A DNA stretch of 64,000 nt from Candidatus Eisenbacteria bacterium (GTDB lineage: Bacteria; Eisenbacteria; RBG-16-71-46; JACRLI01), in NCBI GenBank assembly GCA_016235265.1, contig JACRLI010000006.1, forward strand, positions 62,001 to 126,000, read 5' to 3'. Below, in pieces: positions 27,011 to 36,758 of the stretch (position 1 is its first letter; each line of letters begins with the position of its first letter). A program made the position numbers and the translations under genes. Under the pieces are notes generated by a model. It was given only the letters and a program-made list of their open reading frames with translations, was not told the DNA's origin and searched no databases.

Positions 27011-28467
27011 AGATGAACCTGCGCCTCGCGCTCCGCGCCGTGTGTCCCCTCGCGTCCTGGCTGGCGCTGGCCGTCGCCGCGTCGGCGGCCACCGCACCCG
27101 GGACGGCCGGAACAGCCACCACACGCGGGACGACCGGAGCAGCCACCGCACCCCCGCCAGCCAGGACGGCCACCGCCGTCCTGGCCACCGCCACGCCCAC
27201 CCCCACCCCGGATCCCGCACCGCCACCCAATCCCCACGCGCCGAAGCTGCTCACCGAGGTGACCCCGGTCATCGAGCAGCAGGCGGAGCTGGTGGAGACC
27301 GTCCCGGTGGAGTCGGGGCTGGGCTTCCCCATGCTGCGCTCCGCCCACGAGGTGTGGGTGGAGGCGATCCGCACCGCGCGGTGGCGGCTGGACCTGGCCG
27401 AGTTCTACTTCTCCGACTGGCCGGGCGAGCCGCTGCAGGACGTGGTCCGCGAGATCGTGCGCGCGGGGCAGCGCGGGGTGCGGGTGCGCATCCTGCTCGA
27501 CGCGCGCATGCACCGCACCTACCCCATGCCGGCGGACTCGCTGGCGAAGCTGCTCAACATCGAGGTGCGCGAGCTGGACATGTCGAAGTACGGCGGCGGC
27601 GTGCTGCATGCCAAGTACTTCGTGGTGGACGAGCGGCGGGTGTTCCTGGGCAGCCAGAACCTGGACTGGCGGGCGCTCAAGCACATCCACGAGCTGGGAG
27701 TCTGGATCGCGGAGATGCGCACGGCGCGGGTGTTCCAGGACCTGTTCGAGCAGGACTGGGAACGCGGCGAGCCCAACCCCAGGCCGGACCCGGCGAGGCT
27801 GCGCTCCGGCGTCACCGACCAGCCGTGGTACCGCTTCCCCTTCCGCATGGTGCCGACCCCGGGCGACACGCTGGCGCTGATGCCCAGCTACAGCCCCCGC
27901 GGCCTGCTGCCCGATTCCACGCTGTGGGACCGCGACGCCATCGAGCGCATGCTGGACGCCGCCGACGAGGAGATCGTGCTGCAGCTGCTCACCTACTCCA
28001 CCGCGGGCCGCGGCCAGTCGGATTCCACGCTGGACGAGGCCCTGCGGCGCGCCGCGGAGCGCGGCGTGAAGGTGAAGATGCTGATTTCCGACTGGGGCAC
28101 CGGCCCGCGCGAGATCGAGGCCCTCAAGAGCCTCGCCCGCGTGCCCAACATCGAGGTGCGGATCTCCACGGTGCCGCAGTGGAGCGGCGGGTACATCCCC
28201 TTCGCCCGCGTGGAGCACTGCAAGTACGTGGTGGCGGACTCGGTGTGGACCTGGGTGGGCACGAGCAACTGGGAGCCGGACTACTTCCACCGCTCGCGCA
28301 ACGTGGCCGTGACGCTGAAGAGCGTCCGCCTGGCCCTGCAGGCGCGCGAGGTGTTCCGCCGCAGCTGGGATGCCCCGGGCGCCGTGCCGCTGGACCTCGC
28401 GAAGGAGTACAAGGTCCCCGAGCACGGCGAGACCCCGCCGCCGGGAATGAAGAAATACGGGGGCTGA
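27007..28467 (+). CDS. Secreted phospholipase D-like protein with two HKD motifs
   Basis: 486 residues. A signal peptide (LALRAVCPLASWLALAVAAS) is followed by a 60-residue Ala/Thr/Pro-rich linker. Two PLD domains carry HAKYFVVDERRVFLGSQN (near 199-216) and HCKYVVADSVWTWVGTSN (near 402-419), both with His, Lys, Asp and GSxN/GTSN. The pair of motifs should form one active site. It resembles cardiolipin-synthase/PLD-superfamily proteins but lacks their N-terminal membrane helices and appears to be exported. Substrate unknown. ATGA overlap with NDH-2. Confidence 0.85.
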   Translation: MKMNLRLALRAVCPLASWLALAVAASAATAPGTAGTATTRGTTGAATAPPPARTATAVLATATPTPTPDPAPPPNPHAPKLLTEVTPVIEQQAELVETVPVESGLGFPMLRSAHEVWVEAIRTARWRLDLAEFYFSDWPGEPLQDVVREIVRAGQRGVRVRILLDARMHRTYPMPADSLAKLLNIEVRELDMSKYGGGVLHAKYFVVDERRVFLGSQNLDWRALKHIHELGVWIAEMRTARVFQDLFEQDWERGEPNPRPDPARLRSGVTDQPWYRFPFRMVPTPGDTLALMPSYSPRGLLPDSTLWDRDAIERMLDAADEEIVLQLLTYSTAGRGQSDSTLDEALRRAAERGVKVKMLISDWGTGPREIEALKSLARVPNIEVRISTVPQWSGGYIPFARVEHCKYVVADSVWTWVGTSNWEPDYFHRSRNVAVTLKSVRLALQAREVFRRSWDAPGAVPLDLAKEYKVPEHGETPPPGMKKYGG

Positions 28468-28499
28468 GCGCACGACCCCCGGCAGAGGGCGGCGAGGAA

Positions 28500-30281
28500 T
28501 TACGGCTCGATGCGGATCCGGAGGTCGCGCAGGTCCTGCGGCTCCACCTCGGCCGGCGAGCCGTCCATGGGGCAGGCCATGCTGGTGGTCTTGGGGAACG
28601 CGATGGTGTCGCGGATGCTGTCGCGGCCGGCCATCAGCATGATCAGGCGGTCCACGCCGGGCGCGATGCCGCCGTGCGGCGGGGCGCCGTACTGGAACGC
28701 CTCGAGCAGGAAGCCGAACTTGCGCATGGCCTCCTCCATGCCCAGGCCCACCACCTTCATCACCCGCTCCTGGATGTCGCGGCGATGGATCCGGATGGAG
28801 CCCGACGCCAGCTCGGTGCCGTTGCACACCAGGTCGTAGAGCTGGCCGCGCACCGCGCCGGGGTCGGTCTCCAGCCTGGGGAGGTCCTCCTCGAGCGGCA
28901 TGGTGAACATGTGGTGCATCGCCGCCCAGCGCTGGTGCTCTTCGTCCCACTCGAAGAGCGGGAACTCGCGCACCCAGGCGAAGCGGAAGTCGTCGCGCTT
29001 CAGGCCCAGCTCGCGGCCCAGCAGCGTGCGCACCGCGCCCAGCGCCCGGGCGGCCACCGGCATGGGGCCGGCCACCAGCAGCAGCAGGTCGCCCTCGGCG
29101 GCCCCCGCCGCGGCGGCGGTCTCCTGTTGCAGCCCGGCGGGGAAGAACTTGCTCACGCCGCCGTCCCACGCCCCCGCGACCCGCGCCCATCCCAGCCCCT
29201 TCGCGCCCAGCTCCCTGGCCACCACCTCCCAGCCGTCAATCTCCTTGCGGGTGCGCGCAGCACCCCCGGGCACCACCAGCGCCTTCACCCGGCCGCCCGC
29301 GGCGGCCACTTCCTGGAACGCGCGCATCTCCGAGCGGGAGGCCTGCGCGGTGAGGTCCTGGAGCTCCAGGCCGAAGCGCAGGTCCGGCTTGTCGGTGCCG
29401 AAGCGGTCCATGGCCTCGGCGTAGGTGAGGCGCAGGAACGGCACGGGCACGTCCACGCCCAGCACCTTGCCGAACACGTGCCGCACCATCCCCTCGATGA
29501 CGCGGAACACGTCCTCCTCCCCGACGAAGCTCATCTCCATGTCAATCTGGGTGTGCTCCGGCTGGCGGTCGGCGCGCAGGTTCTCGTCGCGCAGGCAGCG
29601 CGCGATCTGGTAGTAACGGTCCATGCCCGAGACCATCAGGATCTGCTTGTACAGCTGCGGGGACTGCGGCAGCGCGTAGAACTTGCCCGGGTGCAGCCGC
29701 GAGGGCACCACGAAGTCGCGCGCGCCCTCGGGCGTGGGCTTGACCAGCATCGGGGTCTCGATCTCGAGAAAGCCCTGCGAGTTCAGGTTCTCGCGCACCG
29801 CGGCCACCGCGCGGTGGCGCAGCTCCAGCACGCCCGCCAGCGAATGCCGCCGCAGGTCCAGGTAGCGGTAGCGCAGGCGCAGGTCCTCGTTGACGTCGGT
29901 GTCGTCCTCCACCGCGAAGGGCGGCGTCTCGGAGGCGTTGAGCAGTCCCAGCGCGGTGGCCACCACCTCCACCGCGCCGGTGGCCAGGTGCTCGTTGACC
30001 ATGTTCGCGGGGCGCATCCCCGCCTGCCCTTCCACCACCACCACGAACTCGGTGCGCAGCTCCTGCGCGGCCGCGGCCAGCTCCGCGGAGGGCTCGGGCC
30101 GGAACACCACCTGGGTCAGCCCGAAGCGGTCGCGCAGGTCCACGAACACCACGCCGCCGTGGTCGCGCACGCGGTGCACCCATCCGGTCAGGGTCACGCG
30201 CTGCCCGGCGTGCTCGGGACGCAGCTCCCCGCAGGTGTGGGTGCGGCGCCGGCTTCCCAGGTTCTCCAGCTTCAGGCTCAT
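28500..30281 (-). CDS. aspS: Aspartyl-tRNA synthetase
   Basis: 593 residues, normal for the bacterial type. It has an N-terminal OB-fold (VTLTGWVHRVRDHGGVVFVD), class II motif 2 (YYQIARCLRDENLRADRQPE), the bacterial GAD insertion (about 290-420) and motif 3 (GGIAPGVDRLIMLMAGRDSI). It charges tRNA-Asp; whether it also misacylates tRNA-Asn cannot be decided by eye. ATG overlaps the hisS stop. Last gene of the ptsN-TPR-VanZ-hisS-aspS run. Confidence 0.97.
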   Translation of the reverse strand: MSLKLENLGSRRRTHTCGELRPEHAGQRVTLTGWVHRVRDHGGVVFVDLRDRFGLTQVVFRPEPSAELAAAAQELRTEFVVVVEGQAGMRPANMVNEHLATGAVEVVATALGLLNASETPPFAVEDDTDVNEDLRLRYRYLDLRRHSLAGVLELRHRAVAAVRENLNSQGFLEIETPMLVKPTPEGARDFVVPSRLHPGKFYALPQSPQLYKQILMVSGMDRYYQIARCLRDENLRADRQPEHTQIDMEMSFVGEEDVFRVIEGMVRHVFGKVLGVDVPVPFLRLTYAEAMDRFGTDKPDLRFGLELQDLTAQASRSEMRAFQEVAAAGGRVKALVVPGGAARTRKEIDGWEVVARELGAKGLGWARVAGAWDGGVSKFFPAGLQQETAAAAGAAEGDLLLLVAGPMPVAARALGAVRTLLGRELGLKRDDFRFAWVREFPLFEWDEEHQRWAAMHHMFTMPLEEDLPRLETDPGAVRGQLYDLVCNGTELASGSIRIHRRDIQERVMKVVGLGMEEAMRKFGFLLEAFQYGAPPHGGIAPGVDRLIMLMAGRDSIRDTIAFPKTTSMACPMDGSPAEVEPQDLRDLRIRIEP

Positions 30282-31630
30282 CGTGCCCTCAATTCCTCCA
30301 GTGGGACTTCCTTCTCTTCGTGGGTATCCATGTCTTTCACCCGGGCGACCCCGCGCGCGATCTCCTCCGGGCCCAGCACCACCACCTTCGCGGCCTTCAG
30401 CGAGTCGGCACGGCGAAACTGCGCCTTGAGGCTGGAGCCGGAGAGGTCCGCCTCCGCCCAGTGGCGCGCCCGCAGCGCGGCCAGCAGGCGCAGGGCCTCG
30501 GGGCGGGCTGCGGCGTCCACGGTGGCGACGAAGTACTCGGGCCGGCTCACCGGGGCCAGCGCCACGGAGCCGCCGGCCTCCATCGAGAGCAGCACCCGCT
30601 CCAGGCCGGTGGAGAAGCCCACGCCGGGCGTGGGCGGCCCGCCGACTTCCTCGACCAGTCCGTCGTAGCGCCCGCCGCCGCCCACCGCGCTCTGCGCGCC
30701 GAGCGCGTCGTCGTGCACCTCGAAGGCGGTCTTGGTGTAGTAGTCCAGGCCGCGCACCAGGCCGGTGTCAATCACGTGGGGCAGGCCCACGGAGTCCAGG
30801 TGGGCGCGCAGCTCGTCGAAGTGGGTGCGGCATTCCTCGCCCAGCGAGTCCAGGATCGCGGGCGCGCCCGCCAGTTGCTCCCGGCAGGACGGCACCTTGC
30901 AGTCCAGGACGCGCATCGGGTTGCGCTCGTAGCGCTCGCGGCAGTCGCCGCACAGCCGCTCCAGGCGCGGCGCCAGAAACTCGCGCAGCCGCTCGCGGTA
31001 GACCGGCCGGCACACCGGGCAGCCCACGCTGTTGAGCTTGAGCGTGAGCCCGGTGAGTCCCAGTTCCATGAGCCAGGCCCAGAACACCTGGATGGCCTCG
31101 AGGTCCGCCAGCGGTGAGGCGCTGCCCAGCACCTCCACCCCCATCTGGTGGAACTGGCGGTAGCGGCCCGCGGCGGGGCGGTCGTAGCGAAACATGGGGC
31201 CCTGGTACCAGAGCTTCACCACCCGGCCGGGCTGCAGCAGGCCGTGCTCCACGGCCGCGCGCGCCACCGAGGCGGTGCCCTCCGGGCGCAGCGCGAGGTC
31301 GCGTCCGCCCTTGTCCTTGAAGTCGTACATTTCCTTGCGCACGATGTCGGAGCCCTCGCCCACGCCGCGCACGAACAGCTTCAGCTCCTCGAAGACCGGG
31401 GTGCGGATCTCCTCGAAGCCGAAGCGGCGCATCAGGTCCTGCGTGCGGCGCTCCATCGCGGCCCACCGCCCGCTCCCGGGCGGCAGGATGTCGTGCGTGC
31501 CGCGCGGGGCCTGGATCTTCTCCCGCTTCGCGCCCTTCGGCGCGGCGCCGGCCGGAGCGCCTCCGCCCGGGGCACCCGCGCCCGGGGCCGGGCCTCCCTC
31601 CGCCCCCTCTCCCCGCTGCCTGTCCGTCAT
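30278..31630 (-). CDS. hisS: Histidyl-tRNA synthetase
   Basis: 450 residues. Class II core: IQAPRGTHDILPPGS, motif 2 (WYQGPMFRYDRPAAGRYRQF) and the His-specific blocks LVRGLDYYTKTAFEV and SAVGGGGRYDGLVEEVGG. The C-terminal anticodon domain is present. The ATG at 31628-31630 overlaps the VanZ-like stop as ATGA. The first 35 residues are an unusual Gly/Ala/Pro-rich extension ahead of the normal KIQAPRG start. Confidence 0.97.
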   Translation of the reverse strand: MTDRQRGEGAEGGPAPGAGAPGGGAPAGAAPKGAKREKIQAPRGTHDILPPGSGRWAAMERRTQDLMRRFGFEEIRTPVFEELKLFVRGVGEGSDIVRKEMYDFKDKGGRDLALRPEGTASVARAAVEHGLLQPGRVVKLWYQGPMFRYDRPAAGRYRQFHQMGVEVLGSASPLADLEAIQVFWAWLMELGLTGLTLKLNSVGCPVCRPVYRERLREFLAPRLERLCGDCRERYERNPMRVLDCKVPSCREQLAGAPAILDSLGEECRTHFDELRAHLDSVGLPHVIDTGLVRGLDYYTKTAFEVHDDALGAQSAVGGGGRYDGLVEEVGGPPTPGVGFSTGLERVLLSMEAGGSVALAPVSRPEYFVATVDAAARPEALRLLAALRARHWAEADLSGSSLKAQFRRADSLKAAKVVVLGPEEIARGVARVKDMDTHEEKEVPLEELRAR

Positions 31631-32100
31631 GCCAGGACCTTCCTGTTCCGGTCCCTGCCGAGGCGGAACCACAATTGCCACAACATCACCTGCGAGACCA
31701 CGCCGGCGGAGGAGTCCGTGAGCCAGTCGAACACGTCACACTCCCGCCCGGGAACGAACATCTGGTAGTACTCGTCCGCGGCCGCCACCATCATCACCAG
31801 GGCCACCGTCATCACCACCGCGGCCACCGGCGAGAACGGTGCCACCGACTGGCGCAGGGCGCGGCCCAGCAGCAGGCCCAGCAGCAGGTACTCGGCGAAG
31901 TGCTCCAGCTTGTCCGCATGCTCGAAAGTCAGCGGCGACGGAGGGCTGCTGAGCGACGAGACGTAGAAGATGGCGCTGACGTATGCCAGCACCGGCACCC
32001 AGTAGAACACCACCTGGCGAAAGGCGCTCCGGGGCCCGGGAGTGAACATGGGTCGGTCGAGCAGCGGCGGCGGGCCCGCAGGCACGTTTTCGGGGTTCAC
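31627..32100 (-). CDS. VanZ-like membrane protein
   Basis: 157 residues, about four TM helices. VanZ-family signatures are DKLEHFAEYLLLGLLLGRAL and AADEYYQMFVPGRECDVFDW, with a following LTDSSAGVV. The family is widespread, and only a few members affect glycopeptide resistance; function here is unknown. GTG start in a GTGA overlap with the TPR gene. Confidence 0.85.
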   Translation of the reverse strand: MNPENVPAGPPPLLDRPMFTPGPRSAFRQVVFYWVPVLAYVSAIFYVSSLSSPPSPLTFEHADKLEHFAEYLLLGLLLGRALRQSVAPFSPVAAVVMTVALVMMVAAADEYYQMFVPGRECDVFDWLTDSSAGVVSQVMLWQLWFRLGRDRNRKVLA

Positions 32101-33077
32101 TCGGTGGCGCCTCCCAGCGTCAGGAACTTCAGCTCGTTCAGGATCAGGCGGGCCGTGGCGTCGCCGGGGTTGAGCTCCACCGCGCGCTCCAGGTGGCGCA
32201 CCGCATCCTCGGGGTCACCGAACTCGGTGTACTGCAGCACGCCCAGCTCGTAGTGCGCCTCGGCCAGGTCCTCGCGCAGCTCCAGCGCGCGGGACAACTC
32301 CGCGCGGGCGCGCTCCAACTGGCCCAGGTCGGCCAGCACCGCGCCCAGCTTCAGGTGCGCCTCGGCCTGCTGCGGGGCCACCGCGGCGAAGCGCGCGTAG
32401 CACTCGGCGGCGCCGTCCTTGTCCCCGTGGCGGCGCAGGACGTCGCCCAGCGCGCGGTGCCCGGCGGGGAACCGGGGGTGCTCCGAGGTGATCTCGCGCA
32501 GGATCTCCTTGGCGCGATCCGGGTGCCCCCGCTCCTCCTCCACCTGCGCCATGTAGTAGCGCGGGGCGATGTCCTCCGGGTCGGCCTCGTGCAGCGCCCG
32601 GTACACGTCCAGGGCCTCGCGGTACTGCTTGGAGCGCCGCAGCAGGTCGGCCGCGTGGTAGAGCGCCAGTCCGCACGACGGGTTGGCGTGGTGGGCGCGG
32701 CGGAAGTGCGCCAGGGCCTCCATGTTGCGGATCTCGATTTCCGAGAGCTGCCCCAGCAGCACTTCGGCGTTGGCCAGCGAGGCCTCCAGGCCCAGCGCGT
32801 GCTCCAGGCTGGCGCGCGCCTCGTCCAGCTTGCCTTCCAGGAAGTACGTCTGCCCCAGGTAGTAGCGCGCCATGGCGTGGCCGGGGTCGAGCTCCACGCA
32901 GCGCAGGAACTCCGCCCGCGCCCCTCCCAGGTCGCCCTGGTTGAGCAGGGCGATGGCGTGGTACAGCCGCTCGCGCAGCGTGCCGCGCATGGGGCCACGC
33001 TCGGCCAGCCGCGTGCCGCACTCTCGGCAGTAGCGGTGCGCGTCGGGGTTGATCGTCTGACACCGGGGGCAAATCAT
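32097..33077 (-). CDS. TPR protein with N-terminal zinc ribbon
   Basis: 326 residues. The N-terminus is a CXXC...CXXC ribbon (MICPRCQTINPDAHRYCREC). After it come about eight TPR units (for example ARAEFLRCVELDPGHAMARY and AHYELGVLQYTEFGDPEDAV). No signal peptide or TM segment, so it is a cytoplasmic scaffold. It heads a 4-gene overlapping set with VanZ, hisS and aspS, and no specific partner is suggested. Confidence 0.85.
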   Translation of the reverse strand: MICPRCQTINPDAHRYCRECGTRLAERGPMRGTLRERLYHAIALLNQGDLGGARAEFLRCVELDPGHAMARYYLGQTYFLEGKLDEARASLEHALGLEASLANAEVLLGQLSEIEIRNMEALAHFRRAHHANPSCGLALYHAADLLRRSKQYREALDVYRALHEADPEDIAPRYYMAQVEEERGHPDRAKEILREITSEHPRFPAGHRALGDVLRRHGDKDGAAECYARFAAVAPQQAEAHLKLGAVLADLGQLERARAELSRALELREDLAEAHYELGVLQYTEFGDPEDAVRHLERAVELNPGDATARLILNELKFLTLGGATE

Positions 33078-33112
33078 CGTGGTTCCCCGCCGCGTCGGGC
33101 GCGGGAGTGGGG

Positions 33113-33135
33113 TCGGCCCGGGAACGCCCGGGCTA
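33113..33135 (-). repeat. Stop-codon palindrome, ptsN copy
   Basis: The ptsN stop TAG (33133-33135) runs into GCCCGGGC, three bases, then CCCGGGC: a 7-bp perfect stem with a tiny loop. It fills the 55-bp gap before the TPR gene and may partly terminate transcription. Confidence 0.55.
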
Positions 33136-33594
33136 CAGAAAGCGGCCTTCGGCGTCCCGGAGCACCTGCATGAAGGACTCGGCGTCGGGGGCGCCGCGCA
33201 GCGCGGCGCGGACCGTTTCCTCCTTCATCAGGCGGGAAATATTGGCCAGGGCCTTCACGTGCGGCCCGCGCACGTTCTCCGGCGACACCAGCAGGATGAA
33301 CAGGGCGGCGGGCTCGCCGTCCACCGAGTCGAAATCCAGTCCCTCGGGCGAGACGCCGCACGCGGCCACCAGGCTCTCCACCAGGCGGGACTTGCCGTGG
33401 GGTATCGCGACTCCGTTCCCGATCCCGGTGGACATCATGCTCTCGCGGCGCACCACCCGGCTCAGGATGTCGCCCTCGGTCTTCAGTCCGTGGGCGGTCT
33501 CGAGCACCTCCACCAACTCCCGGATGGCCTCGTCCTTGCCACTGGCCTGCAGCGGGATCCGGATGGCCCGGACATTCAGAAGTTCCGAAAGCAT
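33133..33594 (-). CDS. ptsN: PTS EIIA domain protein (PtsN/fructose type)
   Basis: 153 residues, one EIIA(Ntr/Fru) domain. The phosphorylatable His is in NGVAIPHGKSRLVE (near residue 66). The ending ETVRAALRGAPDAESFMQVL is typical. Stand-alone EIIA-Ntr proteins act in nitrogen-PTS regulation rather than sugar transport. No EI or HPr gene is in the window. The ATG has an AGGGG site. Upstream, 33595-33680 contains a T6 run and a short CTGAC/GTCAG stem in the leader, of unclear meaning. Confidence 0.9.
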   Translation of the reverse strand: MLSELLNVRAIRIPLQASGKDEAIRELVEVLETAHGLKTEGDILSRVVRRESMMSTGIGNGVAIPHGKSRLVESLVAACGVSPEGLDFDSVDGEPAALFILLVSPENVRGPHVKALANISRLMKEETVRAALRGAPDAESFMQVLRDAEGRFL

Positions 33595-33736
33595 GCGACC
33601 CCTGCGAGGCGCCCGGAGGCGGGATAGAAAAAAGCCGACCTGACCTCAAGAAAGCCCCAAGTCAGCATGGCAGTTGATGTTGCGAGGGCAGCATAGCAGA
33701 CCGCGGGAGAGCGTCAAGCGGATTCTCCCTCGGGCC

Positions 33737-33766
33737 TTGACCCCGCGGCGGACCGAACTCTATACT
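33737..33766 (+). promoter_or_regulatory. Sigma70-type promoter of the lipoprotein gene
   Basis: TTGACC, 18 nt, TATACT. Both hexamers match consensus at five of six positions. Transcription would start near 33773, leaving a leader of about 150 nt. The same arrangement (TTGACC-N18-TATACT) recurs before the PorU-like gene. It lies in the 327-bp divergent gap after ptsN. Confidence 0.65.
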
Positions 33767-33921
33767 GACGCCACTGTGGCTGCCGGAACCCCTTCAGGCA
33801 GGGTCTACCGGCATCCGCATTTCTGTTTTTGGACTCAAAGGACCACCGCGCGCCCGGCCCGGGCGCGGCGGGATGCTGGCGCGCACCGGTCCAGTACCGG
33901 GGGCGCCGTGGAGGGTTGAGG

Positions 33922-35106
33922 GTGAAAGGCGCACGTCTCGGGGCCCTGGGGTTGCTGCTCCTGGTGCTTGTCGTTACGGGCTGCAGCAAGCAGCCCGGTG
34001 CTCTGCTCGCGCCCGAAGGCGCCAGCCCGTCGAAGGCGCGGGGCACGCTCGCGCTGACCGCGCACGTGATCCCCGCGGTGGGAGCCCCGGACTCCATCGC
34101 CGTGCCCTTCGGCGCGGGCATGGACCTGCGGGTCCAGGTGCTGACCTCCACCGGGGCCGACACCTCCAGCAGCACCTGGACGTACTACTGGTCGGCGAAC
34201 ACGGACGTCATCTTCCTGCTCAACACCGTCCGGCTGGGCGACCCGTCCAACTTCTTCTACCTCGAGGGCACCAACGACAACCTGACCCGCTACGTGCCCA
34301 TCACGGTGTACGTGGTCCAGACCGGGACCACCAACGACACGCTGGCCACCGCCACGCTCAAGGTGACGCTGAAGCGCGCCCCGCCGCGCGACGTGACCGC
34401 GTTCGTGTGGATCTATCACATCACCCGGTCGCTGGGCGGCTCCATCTCGGCCAACTCGGACTCCGCGCGGGCCTGGTTCACCAACAACGACGCCGACAAC
34501 ACGCTGCTGCGCGCCGGGAACGTGACCATCGGCGGCACCGCCATGATCGAGAACCACACCCCCACGGGCCAGAACTACAGCGGCTCGCTGCTGTTCAAGA
34601 TCCCCAGCGTATTCGAGGTCTCCACCACCGGACCCGAGCGCGACCCGCGCTCGCAGGTCATGGGCTCGGTGCTGGACCTGCCCGGACCGCAGAATGAGCT
34701 GGTCCTCACCTACCCCAACAACCGCGACCAGGTGAGCAAGAACATCGACCTCGACCTGCAGTGGAGCGGCGGCATGGGGGACGCGGTGCGCTTCGCGAGG
34801 AGCCCGGGCACCGAGGTGCTGAACGGCCCCGGCTGCGCGTCCAGCCCGGACTCGGTGTGCGTGGAGGTGGTCCTGAGCCTGCGCCTCACCGACTCCGCCG
34901 GGCACACCTTCCAGATCCAGACCCTGGACAACGGCCGGTTCACGGTGGCGCGCAACCAGATGTCCGAGCTGGCGCCGGGGCTGGTGGAGGCGGTGCTGCG
35001 GCGCGAGCTGGTGTACCCCACGGTGGTGCTGCGGGGCAGCAGCTCCCGCCTGGAGACCAACGCGCACATCGTGGAGGAGAACCACTCCTCGTTCTTCCTG
35101 AAGTAG
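33922..35106 (+). CDS. Putative surface lipoprotein, function unknown
   Basis: 394 residues. A lipoprotein signal peptide ends in VVTGCSKQ with the lipidated Cys at about 21. The body is Thr/Ser/Asn-rich with alternating beta pattern (STWTYYWSANTDVIFLL, NDTLATATLKVTLKRAPPRD) suggestive of Ig-like or other beta-sandwich domains. I see no enzyme motif. GTG 33922 is chosen over TTG 33916 since GGAGGG sits 6 nt before it. A strong promoter and a terminator hairpin bracket it, so it is a single-gene unit. Confidence 0.7.
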   Translation: MKGARLGALGLLLLVLVVTGCSKQPGALLAPEGASPSKARGTLALTAHVIPAVGAPDSIAVPFGAGMDLRVQVLTSTGADTSSSTWTYYWSANTDVIFLLNTVRLGDPSNFFYLEGTNDNLTRYVPITVYVVQTGTTNDTLATATLKVTLKRAPPRDVTAFVWIYHITRSLGGSISANSDSARAWFTNNDADNTLLRAGNVTIGGTAMIENHTPTGQNYSGSLLFKIPSVFEVSTTGPERDPRSQVMGSVLDLPGPQNELVLTYPNNRDQVSKNIDLDLQWSGGMGDAVRFARSPGTEVLNGPGCASSPDSVCVEVVLSLRLTDSAGHTFQIQTLDNGRFTVARNQMSELAPGLVEAVLRRELVYPTVVLRGSSSRLETNAHIVEENHSSFFLK

Positions 35107-35150
35107 CCGGATTGGGGCCGCCCGGCGAGGCCGGGAGCAAGAAGAGCGGG

Positions 35151-35176
35151 GGGTCGGCCGGGGCATCGGCCGACCC
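35151..35176 (+). terminator. Terminator-like hairpin after the lipoprotein gene
   Basis: GGGTCGGCCG pairs perfectly with CGGCCGACCC across a 6-nt loop, 45 nt after the TAG stop. A smaller CCCGGC/GCCGGG stem lies just before it. There is only a short T run downstream, so it may need Rho or act as a 3' stabiliser. Confidence 0.55.
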
Positions 35177-35378
35177 TCCGACTGTTTGACCCCGGATCGG
35201 CCATCCTGAAGCCGGTCATGGAGTTACCGTCGGACACATTCTTCGAACCACAAGGGGCCGGCTGAATGGGCCTCAGGTTGCGAAATATTCAGCAATCGGT
35301 ATCTTCGGACACCCGGTTGTGGTAGAATAATGCCGAGCACGGCGATCACCACCGACACGGGAGTTCCGCCAGCACACG

Positions 35379-36758
35379 ATGCCGCGCCAGCCGGTCACCT
35401 TCCAGCGCGTTGTTACGGAACTGCTTACGCAGTTTCGACTTAGCGCGCCCCTCCAGGATCAGATCCAGCACTCGCTGGGCCGGGGCGACATCCCGGGCCT
35501 GGAACGGGCCACGCTGCTCGCCCTGGAGGAACTGGCGCGCTCCGGGGTCCTCCTGACGGACACCCGCGGGCTGGAGCCGGGCCAGCTCCGCTACTACCTC
35601 CCCGACGGCACCGCCATCGTGGTGGTGGGCGAAGCCCGCGCGGCCTCCGGCCCCAACCACCGCTACAGCCCCGGAACCCGCTGGGGCCAGGAACCCTCCC
35701 CCGAATCGCTGCGCGAACTGCTCCGGATCCACGAGGAGCTGCTGACCCGGGACCATTCCTCCCTGCGCAGCCCCAACGAGCTCATCCGCACCCTGCTGGA
35801 CCACGCCCGCAACCTGCTGGAGGCGGATGGCGTGAACTGGGTGCCCTCCACCGAGTGGGGCGCCGGCGGGGAGTGGGATCCCTCCGTGGTGTCCTCCCCC
35901 ACCGATCCCCGGGAGCTGGAGAGGGTCTACCGCGAGGGCCACATCGCGGTCTGGGACGACATGCATGCCACCGGCGTGCGGGCCGGAGGGGGCGCCGGAA
36001 GGACCCCGACCGCGGGGACGGACGCCGGTGCCAGCGAGGAAGGCGGCACCGGCGGGCCCCCGGCGCGCGTGCGCTCGCTGGCCGCGATGCGCGTGGGGCG
36101 GCCCGACGAAGCCTGGACCGGGGTGCTGGAGGCCTGGAGCCGCCAGCCCGGCTGGTTCGAGGAGGGCCGGCTCTCGCTCCTGGAGACCATCGCGGGCGAG
36201 ATGGGCGTGCTGCTGCGCCAGCTGCTGCAACTGCAGCGCTTCGTGTTCCTGGACGCCCTCACCGGCCTGTACAACCGCTCCTACTACGAGATGCAGATGC
36301 GCCGCGAGCTGGCGCGGGCGCAGCGCGACCGCTCGCCGCTGGCGCTGCTGCTGTGCGACGTGGACAATTTCAAGAAATTCAACACCATCTACGGGTATTC
36401 CGGCGGGGACCAGGTGCTGCACGGCGTGGCCGACATCCTGCAGCGCGCGGTGCGGCCCTTCGACTGCGTGGCGCGCTACGGCGGCGAGGAATTCGTGGTG
36501 ATCCTCTCCCCGCCGGTGGCCCGCGACGATGCCCGCACCATCGCCGAGCGTCTGCGCCACGCCGTGGCGCAGGCCCGCTTCGAGGTCACCGGGCTGGACC
36601 GCAGCCGCTCGCTGGTGGGGGTCACGGTGTCCGTGGGCGTGGCGCTGTTCCCCGACGACGCCCAGGTGGAGGCGGACCTGTGGCGCAAGGCGAACGAGTC
36701 GGTGCTGCGGGCGAAGGCCTCGGGGAAGAACCAGGTTCACTTCTGGGGGACTACGTAG
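35379..36758 (+). CDS. GGDEF diguanylate cyclase with GAF-like sensor region
   Basis: 459 residues. An N-terminal helical region (1-60) and a GAF-like part (about 100-280) precede a C-terminal GGDEF domain (about 285-455). The active site is intact as RYGGEEF (near 365-371), metal residues are in LLCDVDNFKKFN, and an inhibitory RxxD site (RPFD) lies five residues before the GGEEF. It should make c-di-GMP from GTP with product feedback. No TM segment. The GAF-like part is interrupted by a Gly/Thr/Ala-rich insert (about 205-230). The input signal is unknown. Confidence 0.9.
   Translation: MPRQPVTFQRVVTELLTQFRLSAPLQDQIQHSLGRGDIPGLERATLLALEELARSGVLLTDTRGLEPGQLRYYLPDGTAIVVVGEARAASGPNHRYSPGTRWGQEPSPESLRELLRIHEELLTRDHSSLRSPNELIRTLLDHARNLLEADGVNWVPSTEWGAGGEWDPSVVSSPTDPRELERVYREGHIAVWDDMHATGVRAGGGAGRTPTAGTDAGASEEGGTGGPPARVRSLAAMRVGRPDEAWTGVLEAWSRQPGWFEEGRLSLLETIAGEMGVLLRQLLQLQRFVFLDALTGLYNRSYYEMQMRRELARAQRDRSPLALLLCDVDNFKKFNTIYGYSGGDQVLHGVADILQRAVRPFDCVARYGGEEFVVILSPPVARDDARTIAERLRHAVAQARFEVTGLDRSRSLVGVTVSVGVALFPDDAQVEADLWRKANESVLRAKASGKNQVHFWGTT

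Noticed and set aside
33595..33680. Rho-independent terminator in the ptsN leader
   Set aside because: There is a T6 tract, but the stem is only 5 bp with a long loop, so I could not support it.
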